Positions 9,182-18,821 of a stretch of DNA of 64,000 nt are shown here, piece after piece; the first letter of the stretch is position 1; each line of letters starts with the position of its first letter. Source of the stretch: Asaia siamensis (GTDB lineage: Bacteria; Pseudomonadota; Alphaproteobacteria; Acetobacterales; Acetobacteraceae); contig NZ_BMCH01000001.1 of assembly GCF_014635085.1 (NCBI RefSeq), positions 713,151-777,150 of the forward strand, read 5' to 3'. The notes under the pieces are model-generated. The model did no database searches. It was not told where the DNA came from and worked only from the letters and a program-made list of their open reading frames with translations. Made by a program: the position numbers and the translations under genes.

Positions 9182-9287
9182 TGGCACTTGCGGGGCCGGG
9201 GGCATGAGGCGCCCCCTTCTTGCCGCAGCCAGTCAGCATGACCGAACCCAGAAGGGCGAGGCAGAAAAGCCGGGTTGAAAACCTCAT
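9150..9287 (-). CDS. lptM: LptM-like (YifL) small lipoprotein
   Basis: 45 residues, easy to miss. [17 protein letters not shown] leads into the lipobox LTGC, then [11 protein letters not shown], the hallmark LTGCGxKG-P pattern of LptM/YifL. In E. coli LptM helps LptD oxidative folding at the outer membrane. It overlaps the argH stop by ATGA, so it is coupled to argH. In many Proteobacteria the order argH-lptM-lysA is kept; here lysA is about 9 kb away. The 3' end overlaps gluQ tail to tail. Confidence 0.8.
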   Translation of the reverse strand: MRFSTRLFCLALLGSVMLTGCGKKGAPHAPGPASAITYPHSYPPE

Positions 9288-10708
9288 GCCGCGTTCTCCT
9301 CAAGGCGGTTCAGCCAGGTCTGTGCGGCGCTGCTGACATTGTCAGGCGCCGTACCGCCTTCGCTGGTGCGTGAGGCTAGTGAGGATTCGACCGTCAGCAC
9401 ATCGAAAATGCTGGCATCGATCTGCGCCTCGACAGTCTGCATTTCTTCGAGCGTCAGATCGGCCAGGTCACATCCCTTGGCTTCTGCCATGCCAACCAGG
9501 CGCCCCGTGACATGATGCGCTGTGCGGAACGGCAGGCGCGGCACGCGAACCAGCCAGTCGGCCAGGTCGGTTGCCGTGGCAAACCCGGCCCCGGCAAGGG
9601 CGCGCATCTTGTCCGTATTCGCCGTCATGTCGCGGATCATGCCATCCATGGCAGCCAGCGACAGGGTGGCGGCTTCGGTCGCATCGAAAACCGGTTCCTT
9701 GTCTTCCTGCGTGTCCTTGGCATAGGCGAGGGGCAGGCCCTTCATCACCATCAGCAGGCCCATGAAATCGCCGGTAATGCGGCCGACCTTGGCGCGCACC
9801 AGTTCGGCGGCATCGGGGTTCTTCTTCTGCGGCATGATGGACGAGCCGGTCGTGAAGCCATCAGACAGGCGCACGAAGCTGAACGGGGCCGAACACCAAA
9901 GCACCAGCTCTTCAGACAGGCGCGAGAGATGCATGCCGAGCAGCGAGAGCGCCGAGAGATATTCAAGCGCGAAATCGCGGTCGGACACTGAATCAAGCGA
10001 GTTCGCCGTGGGGCGGTCAAATCCCAGCAGCGACGCCGTAAAGCGACGGTCGATCGGGAAGGAAGTGCCGGCCAGAGCTGCCGAGCCCAGGGGGCATTCG
10101 TTCAGCCGAGCCCGTGCGTCGCGCAGGCGGTCGCGGTCACGTGAAAGCATTTCCACATAGGCGAGCAGATGGTGACCGAACGTCACGGGCTGCGCCACCT
10201 GAAGATGGGTAAAGCCCGGCATGGCATCGGCAGCATGCTGCAAGGCGCGCGTGGCCAGAGAGCGCATGAGCGCCGAGATCTGCCCAGTGATGCCGTCAAT
10301 GGCATCGCGTACCCAGAGGCGGAAATCCGTCGCTACCTGGTCGTTGCGCGAGCGCGCCGTGTGCAGACGTTTCCCGGCCTCGCCGATACGCTCTGAAAGG
10401 CGCGCTTCGATATTCATGTGAATATCTTCGAGATCCTGCGAGAACTCGAAATTTCCTGCTTCGATATCTGAGGCAATGCCATGCAGACCGTCACGGATTT
10501 CCTGCTCTTCGGCGGCGGTCAGCAGGCCGACGCGCGCCAGCATGGCGGCATGGGCCAGCGAGCCGCGAATATCCTGACGCCACAATTTCCGGTCGAAATC
10601 GATCGAGGCATTGATATCGGCCATGATGGCGGCGGGGCCAGCGGCGAAGCGGCCACCCCATTGCGGGTTGGCCAGTCTGGTTTCGGTCTCGGTCACGGGG
10701 TTGTCCAT
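9284..10708 (-). CDS. argH: argininosuccinate lyase
   Basis: 474 residues, usual length. It splits argininosuccinate into arginine and fumarate in the last step of arginine synthesis. The fumarase/aspartase superfamily signature [12 protein letters not shown] is intact, as are TGSSIM and [17 protein letters not shown]. Start ATG at 10708; the stop overlaps the LptM-like ATG. Divergent from the N-formylglutamate-amidohydrolase-like gene. Confidence 0.97.
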   Translation of the reverse strand: MDNPVTETETRLANPQWGGRFAAGPAAIMADINASIDFDRKLWRQDIRGSLAHAAMLARVGLLTAAEEQEIRDGLHGIASDIEAGNFEFSQDLEDIHMNIEARLSERIGEAGKRLHTARSRNDQVATDFRLWVRDAIDGITGQISALMRSLATRALQHAADAMPGFTHLQVAQPVTFGHHLLAYVEMLSRDRDRLRDARARLNECPLGSAALAGTSFPIDRRFTASLLGFDRPTANSLDSVSDRDFALEYLSALSLLGMHLSRLSEELVLWCSAPFSFVRLSDGFTTGSSIMPQKKNPDAAELVRAKVGRITGDFMGLLMVMKGLPLAYAKDTQEDKEPVFDATEAATLSLAAMDGMIRDMTANTDKMRALAGAGFATATDLADWLVRVPRLPFRTAHHVTGRLVGMAEAKGCDLADLTLEEMQTVEAQIDASIFDVLTVESSLASRTSEGGTAPDNVSSAAQTWLNRLEENAA

Positions 10709-10769
10709 GGCGTAGGGATTATGGTCAAGAAGACCCTAACCTAGTCAGTCAGCATGGTGCGCGCAATTC

Positions 10770-11543
10770 ATGAGCAGTTTTCTGCCTCTTCTCGGCCCCG
10801 AAGATCCGACGCCCTATCGAATCACAAAAGCGACAGCCAAGGGGCCTTTCGTGCTGGTCAGCGATCACGCGGGGCGAGCGGTGCCGTCATGTCTCAACCG
10901 TCTGGGGGTGGAAGAGGCGGAGTGGGAGCGTCATATTGCCTGGGATATCGGCATTCACGGCGTTGGTATCGCACTCTCCGGCCTGCTCGGGGCCGATCTT
11001 GTCGAACAGGTCTATTCGCGTCTTGTGATCGACAGCAACAGGGCACCCGGCCATCCAACATCCATCCCGGCAGTGTCTGACCGTACGGAAATTGCCGGGA
11101 ACAAGGCCCTGTCTGCGGCCTGCCGCGCGCGGCGTGAGCGTGAGATCCTTCACCCCTATCATGACTGCATCGCCGCAATTCTGGGCGCGAGAAAAAGCCC
11201 GACGGCCCTGATCGCCCTGCACAGCTTCACGCCTGTCATGAACGGGGTGGCCCGGCCATGGCATGTGGGCATCCTGCATCATCGCGATACACGCTCGGCG
11301 CGTATCATGCTCGATTTGCTACGGCAGGAGGGTGATCTCTGCGTCGGTGACAATGAGCCCTATGTGCTGACGGCGACATCGGATTATACCGTGCCCTATC
11401 ATGCAGAGCGGGCAGGTCTGCCCTATCTGGAGATAGAGATCCGACAGGATCTGATAGCAGACGAGGCGGGACAGAAATCGTGGGCACAGAGACTGGCGCG
11501 GCTATTGCCGCTCTACTGGAACGCCATCTCCGGGGAGAACTGA
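10770..11543 (+). CDS. N-formylglutamate amidohydrolase family protein
   Basis: 257 residues. Family features: VLVSDHAGRAVP near residue 28, AWDIGIHGVG, YSRLVIDSNR, HPYHDC, and ALHSFTPVMNG, which hold likely zinc ligands and catalytic residues. The named reaction (N-formylglutamate to glutamate and formate) belongs to histidine degradation, but no hut gene is present, so substrate and role are uncertain. Start ATG at 10770. The last 64 nt overlap the longest possible aroE frame. Confidence 0.85.
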   Translation: MSSFLPLLGPEDPTPYRITKATAKGPFVLVSDHAGRAVPSCLNRLGVEEAEWERHIAWDIGIHGVGIALSGLLGADLVEQVYSRLVIDSNRAPGHPTSIPAVSDRTEIAGNKALSAACRARREREILHPYHDCIAAILGARKSPTALIALHSFTPVMNGVARPWHVGILHHRDTRSARIMLDLLRQEGDLCVGDNEPYVLTATSDYTVPYHAERAGLPYLEIEIRQDLIADEAGQKSWAQRLARLLPLYWNAISGEN

Positions 11544-12412
11544 GCCTCGATGAGGCGAAGGCTGCTCTTGCGGCGCTTTTCCCGGGAGGGATGCCGAAGC
11601 TTGCAGCGGTCACGGGCTGGCCGCTGACCTATACGCGCTCGCCGATCCTGCACAATTACTGGTGCGCGTGCTGCGGTATCGACGGGCTCTATCTGCGGCT
11701 TCCTCTGGCTCCGGAGGATTTCGAGCCCGGCATTCGTGCCTTGCAGGCGCTCGGCTTTGCCGGGCTGAATGTCACGATCCCGCACAAGGAAGCAGCCTTC
11801 GCGCTGGTGGATCGTCGCACCCCACCGGCGCAGCGCGCGGGTTCGGTCAACACCCTGATCTTCGAGGCTGACGGTACGGTCACAGGCGATTGCACCGATG
11901 GTGTAGGGTATATCGACTCCCTCAAGGAGGCCGGTGTCAGCTTGCCACGCAAGGCGCTGGTTCTGGGGGCAGGGGGTGCCTCACGCGCGGTATGCGCTGC
12001 GCTGCTCGATGCGGGGTGTACGCTGACCCTGGCCAATCGCACGAAAAGCCGGGCTGAGGGCATCGTCTCGGCGCTCGAGGGGGGAGACGTCATCTCGTGG
12101 GAGGACTGGACAGTACATCTGCCAGACGCCGAACTGCTGGTGAATACGACGTCGCTTGGCATGAAAGGACAGGAGGGTTTCGACTGGGGTAACTGCCTGA
12201 CTCAGGCAGCCCCGTCACTCGTTGTGTCGGATATTGTCTATATGCCGCTCGAAACACCGCTGCTCGCTGCGGCGCGCGCCCGTGGTCTGAAAGCGGTCGA
12301 TGGTCTCGGCATGCTGATCCATCAGGCCCGGCCCGGTTTTGCAGCCTGGTTTGGCCCGTATCCGAAGGCAGATGCGACCCTGCGTGCCCGTCTTGTCGAA
12401 ACGCTGGACTGA
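11480..12412 (+). CDS. aroE: shikimate dehydrogenase
   Basis: Up to 310 residues. It reduces 3-dehydroshikimate with NADPH in the shikimate pathway. AVTGWPLTYTRSPILHNYW is the substrate-binding opening, NVTIPHKEAAF carries the catalytic Lys, and LVLGAGGASRAVCAALLDAG is the NADP loop. Two starts are possible: GTG 11480 (overlapping the previous gene by 64 nt) and ATG 11591, which begins directly before the conserved domain. The extra 37 residues (LERHLRGELSLDEAKAALAA) look like an amphipathic helix, so the longer form was kept with moderate trust. coaE and dnaQ follow. Confidence 0.9.
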   Translation: MGTETGAAIAALLERHLRGELSLDEAKAALAALFPGGMPKLAAVTGWPLTYTRSPILHNYWCACCGIDGLYLRLPLAPEDFEPGIRALQALGFAGLNVTIPHKEAAFALVDRRTPPAQRAGSVNTLIFEADGTVTGDCTDGVGYIDSLKEAGVSLPRKALVLGAGGASRAVCAALLDAGCTLTLANRTKSRAEGIVSALEGGDVISWEDWTVHLPDAELLVNTTSLGMKGQEGFDWGNCLTQAAPSLVVSDIVYMPLETPLLAAARARGLKAVDGLGMLIHQARPGFAAWFGPYPKADATLRARLVETLD

Positions 12413-12430
12413 CGGGAAGACGCATCAGAC

Positions 12431-13024
12431 ATGATCGTTCTGGGTCTCACAGGAGGCATGGGTGCCGGCAAGACCACGGTTGCACGCTTCATGCGCCGGG
12501 CTGGCTGGCCGGTTTTTGACGCCGATGCCGCCGTGCATGCCCTTCAGGCAAGAGGCGGTCGCGCAGTACCCGCCATTGCACGGCTCTGGCCCGATGCGGT
12601 TCGGGACGGGGCGGTCGATCGTGTGGCATTGCGCAGGGCCGTTATCGGCCATCCGGCGGAAATTGAGGCGCTTGAGGCAATCATCCATCCTCTGGTGCGC
12701 GATGAACGTCGATCTTTCCTGCGGGCCATGACGCGCCGTGGGGTAAGGATCTGCGTGCTCGATATCCCGCTTCTGTTCGAAACCGGCGCCGATCGGGATT
12801 GCGACGCGGTCATTGTGGTGATGGCGCCTCTTGCCGTGCGCCTGCGTCGGGTCATGAAGCGCCGCTCACTCAGTGAAGCACAGGCCCGTCACCTTCTCGC
12901 CCGGCAGATGAGCGATCGCGAGCGCAACAGACGGGCCGATCATCTGTTGCGCAACGGGCTGTCTCGCGGCCATACCGCCCGTCAATTGAAACGCCTGATA
13001 ACGAGTCTGGAGACTGCCCGATGA
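12431..13024 (+). CDS. coaE: dephospho-CoA kinase
   Basis: 197 residues. Last step of coenzyme A synthesis: ATP-dependent phosphorylation of the ribose 3'-OH of dephospho-CoA. The P-loop is GLTGGMGAGKTTVARF at the N-terminus, then PVFDADAAVH, and the CoA-domain stretch VLDIPLLFETGAD. It overlaps dnaQ by ATGA, so the two are co-translated. Confidence 0.95.
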   Translation: MIVLGLTGGMGAGKTTVARFMRRAGWPVFDADAAVHALQARGGRAVPAIARLWPDAVRDGAVDRVALRRAVIGHPAEIEALEAIIHPLVRDERRSFLRAMTRRGVRICVLDIPLLFETGADRDCDAVIVVMAPLAVRLRRVMKRRSLSEAQARHLLARQMSDRERNRRADHLLRNGLSRGHTARQLKRLITSLETAR

Positions 13025-13698
13025 AACGGTCGATCCTTTTCGATACGGAGACCACGGGGCTGGACCCGGCAACGGGTGATCGTGTGATCGAGATCGCGGC
13101 GCTCGAACTGATCGATGACCTGCCGACAGGCGAGAATTTTCATGTTCTGATCAATCCAGAGCGTGATGTGCCGCCAGAGGCAAGCCGCGTTCACGGATTT
13201 ACGCTGGATGATCTGCTCGACAAGCCGAAATTTGCCGAGATCGTTGACGGATTTCTCGCCTTTATCGGCGAGGACGAAATGATCGCGCATAACGCGCCCT
13301 TCGATTTCGGCTTCATCAATGCCGAGCTGAAAGCCTGTGGCAAGCCGCCGCTCGATCGCAAGCGCATGGTCGACACACTCGAAATGGCCAAAAAGCGGTA
13401 TCCCGGCCTCCCCAATTCGCTCGATGCCTTGTGCCGTCGCCATGATATCGATCTCTCGGCCCGTACGACCCATAATGCCCTGCTCGACTGCAAGCTGCTC
13501 TCCGAGGTCTATCTGGAGCTGATGGGAGGGCGTCAGCGCGGGCTCGGCCTTGCTGTGTCGGGCAGTGGGGGCGGGGTCGCGACCTATCGCGCCAATCCCG
13601 ACCGCAAGCCGCGCCCCATGGCACCGCCGGATAACGAAACCGCTGCGGCGCATGATAAATTTGTGGCCAGTCTGAAGGAGCCTATCTGGCTGCAATGA
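13021..13698 (+). CDS. dnaQ: DNA polymerase III epsilon subunit (3'-5' proofreading exonuclease)
   Basis: 225 residues. Exo I is LFDTETTGLDP with the two acidic metal ligands, Exo II is IAHNAPFDFGFINAEL, and Exo III is the HNALLDCKLL segment. The C-terminal tail after about residue 185 is low in complexity and should carry the alpha-subunit binding region. The order aroE-coaE-dnaQ is common in alphaproteobacteria. It overlaps the next gene by ATGA, linking it to the glycosyltransferase run. Confidence 0.95.
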   Translation: MKRSILFDTETTGLDPATGDRVIEIAALELIDDLPTGENFHVLINPERDVPPEASRVHGFTLDDLLDKPKFAEIVDGFLAFIGEDEMIAHNAPFDFGFINAELKACGKPPLDRKRMVDTLEMAKKRYPGLPNSLDALCRRHDIDLSARTTHNALLDCKLLSEVYLELMGGRQRGLGLAVSGSGGGVATYRANPDRKPRPMAPPDNETAAAHDKFVASLKEPIWLQ

Positions 13699-14594
13699 AA
13701 CGGATCTTGTTCATAACCGCCAACCGTCTGGGTGATGCGGTCATCTCATCGGGGGCTCTGGGGGAGCTGATCCGGCGTTACCCGGCAGCGCGATTCACGA
13801 TTGCCTGCGGGCCGGTCGCCGCGTCGTATTTCGAGGCGTGCCCCGTCGTCGAGCGCGTTATCGTGATCAGCAAGAAACGCTATGATCTGCACTGGGTGAG
13901 CCTCTGGGCGCAATGCGTCGGCCAGTGGTGGGACATGGTGGTCGATCTGCGCGGCTCAGGCGTATCTCTCTTTCTGCCGACCCTGCGTCGACGCATCCTG
14001 CGCGGGGGGCGTCGACCGGGCGCGCGTATCGGCCATCTCTCAGCACTGTTCCGTGACAGGCCCGCTCTCATGCCTCAGGCATGGTCGCGCCCCGATCAGG
14101 AGCGTCTCGCGAGCGAAATTCTGCCCGATGAGGGGCGGTATTGTGCTCTGGCACCAACAGCCAACTGGGATGGCAAGATCTGGCCTGCCGAAAACTTCGT
14201 CGAGCTCGGGCAGGCGATACAAGCGAGGGGCCTGTTGCCGGTCATTTTCTACGGTCCGGGCGAGGAAGAGCACCTGCGCGCCCAGCCGGTTCTGGCCGCG
14301 CTCGATGGCGCACTCGATCTGGGTGGACAGGCCGGGCTGGGTCTGGTCACGGCGCTTTTGCGTCGCTGCGCGCTTTTTGTAGGCAATGATTCAGGGCTGA
14401 TGCATCTTGCGGCTGCTTCCGGTGTGCCAACGCTCGGCCTTTTCGGCCCGAGCCGCGCTTCGGAATATGCCCCGACTGGCCCCAAGGCCCACTTTGTCGC
14501 CGCACCCGGCCCCGAGGGGGAGGCGCCAATCGCCGGGCTTTCAACCGAGCGTGTCGTGCAGGAAGCTTGTGCGCTTCTGGCGGATGAAGGATAG
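13695..14594 (+). CDS. glycosyltransferase family 9 (heptosyltransferase-like)
   Basis: 299 residues. GT-B fold; the opening RILFITANRLGDAVISSGAL is the family 9 acceptor loop seen in ADP-heptose:LPS heptosyltransferases. FVGNDSGLMHLAAASGVPTLGLFGPS is the nucleotide-sugar binding site. It likely adds a sugar to the LPS core at the inner face of the inner membrane. The exact donor is not readable. First of a four-gene tight run: GT9, GT4, asnB, dihydroorotase. Confidence 0.88.
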   Translation: MKRILFITANRLGDAVISSGALGELIRRYPAARFTIACGPVAASYFEACPVVERVIVISKKRYDLHWVSLWAQCVGQWWDMVVDLRGSGVSLFLPTLRRRILRGGRRPGARIGHLSALFRDRPALMPQAWSRPDQERLASEILPDEGRYCALAPTANWDGKIWPAENFVELGQAIQARGLLPVIFYGPGEEEHLRAQPVLAALDGALDLGGQAGLGLVTALLRRCALFVGNDSGLMHLAAASGVPTLGLFGPSRASEYAPTGPKAHFVAAPGPEGEAPIAGLSTERVVQEACALLADEG

Positions 14595-14601
14595 ATCAGC
14601 C

Positions 14602-15672
14602 ATGAGCCAGACGCGTCTTCTTCCGTCTTCTCCGCTGCGTATCGCCCATGTCATGGCCGGAGCGCCGAGCGGCGGCGCCGAACTGTTCTATGAGCGTCTT
14701 TGCATGGCGCAGCATGAATCGGGCCATGATGTACGGGCCATTCTGCGTCGTGATCCTGCCCGCGAAGCCCGTTTGACCGCGAAGGGCGTCAGGACAGAGG
14801 CCCTTCGTTTTGGCGGGCGCCTCGATTTCATGACAACGCCACGTTTGCGTCGAAGCCTTACGCAATTCGCGCCGCAGGTCGTGATTGCCTGGATGAGCCG
14901 CGCTGCCCGCATGCTGCCCAAAGGCCCCTGGCCAATGGCAGGCCGTCTGGGCGGGTATTACGATCTGGCCAATTACCAGCGCTGTTCCGACCTCATCGGT
15001 AATACGAGAGGGCTCGCAAGCTGGATGATCGCCGAGGGCTGGCCAGCTGATCATGTGCATTATCTGCCCAATTTCGCGACGGATCTGGCAGGCGTGGCAC
15101 CTGAGCGCCCATCCTGCGTGGCAGAGGGGCAGAAATTCCTTCTGGCGCTTGGGCGCCTACATCGCAACAAGGCCTTCGATGTGCTCATACGGGCCATGAA
15201 GGGCCTGCCCGGCATTCATCTGGTCATCGCAGGTGAGGGGCCCGAACGCGAGGCCCTGACGGCACTCGCTGCAGGTGAGGGTGTATCTGATCGTGTGCAT
15301 ATGCCTGGCTGGGTGCAGGATAGTGGGGCCTGGCTGAAGGCCTGCGATCTTCTGGTCTGTCCGTCACGCATCGAGCCTTTGGGGAATGTGGTGATCGAGG
15401 CGCTCTCGGCCGCGCGCCCGGTTGTGGCCAGTGCCATTCAGGGGCCGGAGGAAGTGCTGTCAGGTACGGAAGACGGCCTGTTGTCGCCGGTGGAAGACCC
15501 GCAGGCATTGGCCGAAGCAATAGGGCGCGTTCTGGAGACACCGGAACTCGCCACGCGCCTTGCCCATAACGGGCGGCTGCGTTTCGAGCGGGAGTTCTCT
15601 GCACCAACGGTTCTGGCGCGCTGGGATGAATTTCTTTCCGCCATGGCTGCCCGTCAGAGCGGAGCGCGCTAG
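14602..15672 (+). CDS. glycosyltransferase family 4
   Basis: 356 residues from ATG 14602, with GAAGGA about 11 nt upstream; the frame is open much further 5' but that part shadows the previous gene. IAHVMAGAPSGGAELFYERL is the N-terminal acceptor domain, LALGRLHRNKAFDVLIRA starts the donor domain, and CPSRIEPLGNVVIEALSA is the E-x7-E motif of retaining GT4 enzymes. Probably works with the GT9 protein on LPS or a related glycan. Gap to the upstream gene is 7 nt. Confidence 0.9.
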   Translation: MSQTRLLPSSPLRIAHVMAGAPSGGAELFYERLCMAQHESGHDVRAILRRDPAREARLTAKGVRTEALRFGGRLDFMTTPRLRRSLTQFAPQVVIAWMSRAARMLPKGPWPMAGRLGGYYDLANYQRCSDLIGNTRGLASWMIAEGWPADHVHYLPNFATDLAGVAPERPSCVAEGQKFLLALGRLHRNKAFDVLIRAMKGLPGIHLVIAGEGPEREALTALAAGEGVSDRVHMPGWVQDSGAWLKACDLLVCPSRIEPLGNVVIEALSAARPVVASAIQGPEEVLSGTEDGLLSPVEDPQALAEAIGRVLETPELATRLAHNGRLRFEREFSAPTVLARWDEFLSAMAARQSGAR

Positions 15673-15675
15673 GCA

Positions 15676-17436
15676 ATGTGCGGCATTGCAGGCATTGCCT
15701 GTCTACCCGGCCACAAGCCAGACCCGGTCCTTCTGAAGCGTATGGCGCAGGCATTGCGTCATCGCGGGCCTGATGGCGAAGGGTTTTACGAGACCGGGTC
15801 TGCCGCTCTGGTGCATCGACGTCTGTCGATCGTCGATCTTGAGGGGGGTGCGCAGCCACTTATTCAGGGGGCGACGGCCCTCGTTGCCAATGGCGAGATC
15901 TATAATGATCCTGCCTTGCGCCAGACACTGGCCGATGAGCCATTCAAGACGGGAAGCGATTGCGAGTCTCCGCTCTTTCTCTGGCCGCTCTCCGACACGC
16001 AATACACGTTTGAGTTGCGCGGCATGTATGCCATCGCCCTGCTCGACGGGAGCGGCCCGCAGACAGTTATAGCCCTCAGCCGTGACCCGTTCGGTATCAA
16101 GCCCCTTTATTATGCCCAGGTTGAGAGCGGAGTGATTTTCGCCTCCGAGCCGCAGGTGCTGCTGGCGACCGATCTGTTGCCGCGACGCATTCGCCCCGAG
16201 GCGCGCGATCAGCTTTTGCAGGCGCAATTCGTTGCTGGGCGTGAGACGATCTATCCCGGTATCATGCGTGTGCTCCCCGGTGAGACCTTGCGCTTTGTTG
16301 ATGGGAGGCTCGACCAGGCAAAGAAGCAGCCCGCCTTTCACGGTAACATCGACAAAAGCCTCACTGAAGAAACCGCGCTCGCCCGTCTTGATGCGGCGCT
16401 CATGGACAGTGTTCAGGCGCATGAGCGCGCTGACGTGCCATTTGGCATGTTTCTTTCCGGCGGCATCGATAGCAGCGCGGTCCTCGCCGCCATGACCCGT
16501 CTGGGGAATGGCGCGCCTCTGGCCTGGACAGCGCGTTTCGATACGGGTGCCATCGATGAGAGCGCTCAGGCCGCGGAACTCGCTCGTACACTCGGCGCGC
16601 AGCATCATGTCCTGACGGTAACGGAGGCGATGGTCTGGCGCCATCTGCCGCAGATTGTTGCCTGCCTGGATGATCCGGTTGCCGATTATGCGATCATTCC
16701 CAGCTGGTTTCTGGCGCGCGAGGCGCGCAAGGACGTGACGGTCATTCTCAGCGGTGAGGGGGGTGACGAGTTATTCGGCGGTTATGGCCGCTATCGGCGC
16801 GCCATGCGCCCGTGGTGGCGTGGCGGGCGTCTGCCCTGGCGTCGTGGAATGATGGACGGGATCTGCCCGCTTGCCACTGGCAGAAAGTGGCGTGAGGCCT
16901 TTGCACCACAATACGAGGAGACCCGCCTGCGCAGCGTGCAGGCGCTCGATCTGCGCGAATGGCTGCCCAATGATCTGCTGATCAAGCTCGATCGCTGCCT
17001 GATGGCGCATGCCATAGAGGGGCGCACCCCGCTGCTGGATCCGGCTGTTTCGGCGGTGGCATGGTCTCTGCCTGATTCGTTGAAGGTTCAGGGCAAGCAC
17101 GGCAAGTATCTGCTGCGGCGCTGGGTTGAGAAGAACGTGCCGGGTGCAACGCCCTTTGCGCCCAAGCAGGGCTTCACCGTGCCGGTCGGGGAATGGATCG
17201 CGGCGCAGGGCGCCCGCCTGGGGCCGCTCGTGGCAGATAGTGCCGCATTCAAGGGGCTTATTGCTCCTGAAACCATCAAGGCGCTTTTCACCCGTGCTGC
17301 GGGTCGGCGCGAGCGCCATGCGGCCTGGGCGCTGTTGTTTTATGCCCTTTGGCACCGCATCCACATCGAGACCGGGTCTTTCGAAGGCGATGTTTTCGAA
17401 ACCCTTGCCTATTCGGGCACCGGCTCCCGGAACTGA
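15676..17436 (+). CDS. asnB: asparagine synthase (glutamine-hydrolysing) or AsnB-like amidotransferase
   Basis: 586 residues. N-terminal Ntn amidotransferase: catalytic Cys2 in MCGIAGIA, with LRHRGPDGEGF and VHRRLSIVDLEGG. C-terminal ATP-binding domain: FLSGGIDSSAVLAAM, then SGEGGDELFGGYGRYRRA. All key residues for asparagine synthesis are present. It begins 3 nt after the glycosyltransferase stop and sits among glycan genes, where AsnB homologues sometimes amidate sugar acids; that alternative is inference only. Confidence 0.93.
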   Translation: MCGIAGIACLPGHKPDPVLLKRMAQALRHRGPDGEGFYETGSAALVHRRLSIVDLEGGAQPLIQGATALVANGEIYNDPALRQTLADEPFKTGSDCESPLFLWPLSDTQYTFELRGMYAIALLDGSGPQTVIALSRDPFGIKPLYYAQVESGVIFASEPQVLLATDLLPRRIRPEARDQLLQAQFVAGRETIYPGIMRVLPGETLRFVDGRLDQAKKQPAFHGNIDKSLTEETALARLDAALMDSVQAHERADVPFGMFLSGGIDSSAVLAAMTRLGNGAPLAWTARFDTGAIDESAQAAELARTLGAQHHVLTVTEAMVWRHLPQIVACLDDPVADYAIIPSWFLAREARKDVTVILSGEGGDELFGGYGRYRRAMRPWWRGGRLPWRRGMMDGICPLATGRKWREAFAPQYEETRLRSVQALDLREWLPNDLLIKLDRCLMAHAIEGRTPLLDPAVSAVAWSLPDSLKVQGKHGKYLLRRWVEKNVPGATPFAPKQGFTVPVGEWIAAQGARLGPLVADSAAFKGLIAPETIKALFTRAAGRRERHAAWALLFYALWHRIHIETGSFEGDVFETLAYSGTGSRN

Positions 17437-17446
17437 GGAGAAAACC

Positions 17447-18766
17447 ATGCATTACGATCTGATCATCAGGCACGGCACCTGTGTTTTTCCCTGGGGAGAG
17501 GCGCAAGCCGATCTCGGTGTGAAAGAGGGCCGCATCGCGAGCCTTTCCGTCACCGCCGAGGATAGCGCCGCCCAAGAGATTGACGCGACAGGGCTTCATG
17601 TTCTGCCCGGCATGATCGATGCGCATGTCCATCTGCGTGATCCGGGCAATGCCGCCATCGAATCCATTGCCACCGGCACACGCGCCGCAGCGCTGGGTGG
17701 TATCACCATGGTGTTCGATATGCCGAACACCTCGCCCTCGATTACCTCTGCCGAAACCATTGCCGACAAGCGACGCACGGTAGCCGAGAATGCCCTGATC
17801 GATATGGGGCTCTATGTCGGTGCCACACGCGCCAACACGCCGCAACTGGCCGCGCTGGAGCAGGAAGAAGGCGTGTGCGCGATCAAGGTCTTTGCCGGGT
17901 CATCGACCGGCGATCTAATGATCGAGGATGACGAGGGCATTGAGGCGGTGCTTCGCAGCGGGCATCGCCGCGTGGCTTTCCATTCGGAAGATGAATATCG
18001 CCTTCAGGCACGCAAGCCGCTTTTCGAGACCGGCATGCCGCATGTGAACCACATGATCTGGCGCGATGAAGAATGCGCCTTTCTTGGTACGCGGCGTATC
18101 ACGGCACTCGCCCGCAAGACTGGCCGACTGGTGCATATCCTGCATACCTCGACCGCTGAGGAGCTCGACTGGTTGGCAGCGCATCGCTCTCATGTCAGCG
18201 TCGAGGTTCTGGTCAATCATCTCACCCAGGTTGGGCCGGAATGCTATGAGACGCTCGGCGCCTATGCGGTCATGAACCCGCCCATTCGTGACCAGCGTCA
18301 TTATGACGCCTGCTGGGCGGCTGTGCGTGACGGGCGCGTCGATGTGGTTTCCTCCGATCATGCGCCCCATCCTCGCGAGGCGAAGGAAAAGCCCTGGCCT
18401 CTGTGCCCGGCGGGGCTGACGGGTGTGCAGACGATTCTGCCCGTGATGCTCGACCATGTGAATGCCGGGCGCCTGAGCCTGACTCGTCTGGTCGATCTCA
18501 TGGCCGCAGGGCCTGCGCGTATCTACGGATTGCAGACCAAGGGGCGTCTGGCGGTCGGCTTTGACGCCGATTTCACCCTGGTCGATCTGAAGGCACAGCG
18601 TGAAATCCGCAATGACTGGATTGCAAGCCCCGTTGGCTGGACACCATTCGACGGCAAGCGCGTAACCGGCTGGCCGGTCGGTACCATCGTGCGTGGGACG
18701 ATCGTCATGCGAGACGATGAAATCGTCACAAAGCCGATCGGTCGTTTGGCCCGATTTGCGCCGTAA
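17447..18766 (+). CDS. pyrC: dihydroorotase (class I)
   Basis: 439 residues from ATG 17447 preceded by GAGGAGAAAACC. Cyclises carbamoyl-aspartate to dihydroorotate in pyrimidine synthesis. GMIDAHVHLRDPG holds the HxH zinc pair, CAIKVFAGSSTG the probable carboxylated Lys, HILHTSTAEE a further His, and VVSSDHAPHP the catalytic Asp. Length and motifs fit class I dihydroorotase; allantoinase is a relative but less likely. It follows asnB by 10 nt, so a pyrimidine gene ends a glycan-associated operon; pyrE lies far away at 58 kb. Confidence 0.88.
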   Translation: MHYDLIIRHGTCVFPWGEAQADLGVKEGRIASLSVTAEDSAAQEIDATGLHVLPGMIDAHVHLRDPGNAAIESIATGTRAAALGGITMVFDMPNTSPSITSAETIADKRRTVAENALIDMGLYVGATRANTPQLAALEQEEGVCAIKVFAGSSTGDLMIEDDEGIEAVLRSGHRRVAFHSEDEYRLQARKPLFETGMPHVNHMIWRDEECAFLGTRRITALARKTGRLVHILHTSTAEELDWLAAHRSHVSVEVLVNHLTQVGPECYETLGAYAVMNPPIRDQRHYDACWAAVRDGRVDVVSSDHAPHPREAKEKPWPLCPAGLTGVQTILPVMLDHVNAGRLSLTRLVDLMAAGPARIYGLQTKGRLAVGFDADFTLVDLKAQREIRNDWIASPVGWTPFDGKRVTGWPVGTIVRGTIVMRDDEIVTKPIGRLARFAP

Positions 18767-18821
18767 TTACTGTGCAAATACCTCTTCAGTTCTTCATCCG
18801 TAACCGGCAGCCCGCTCGATC

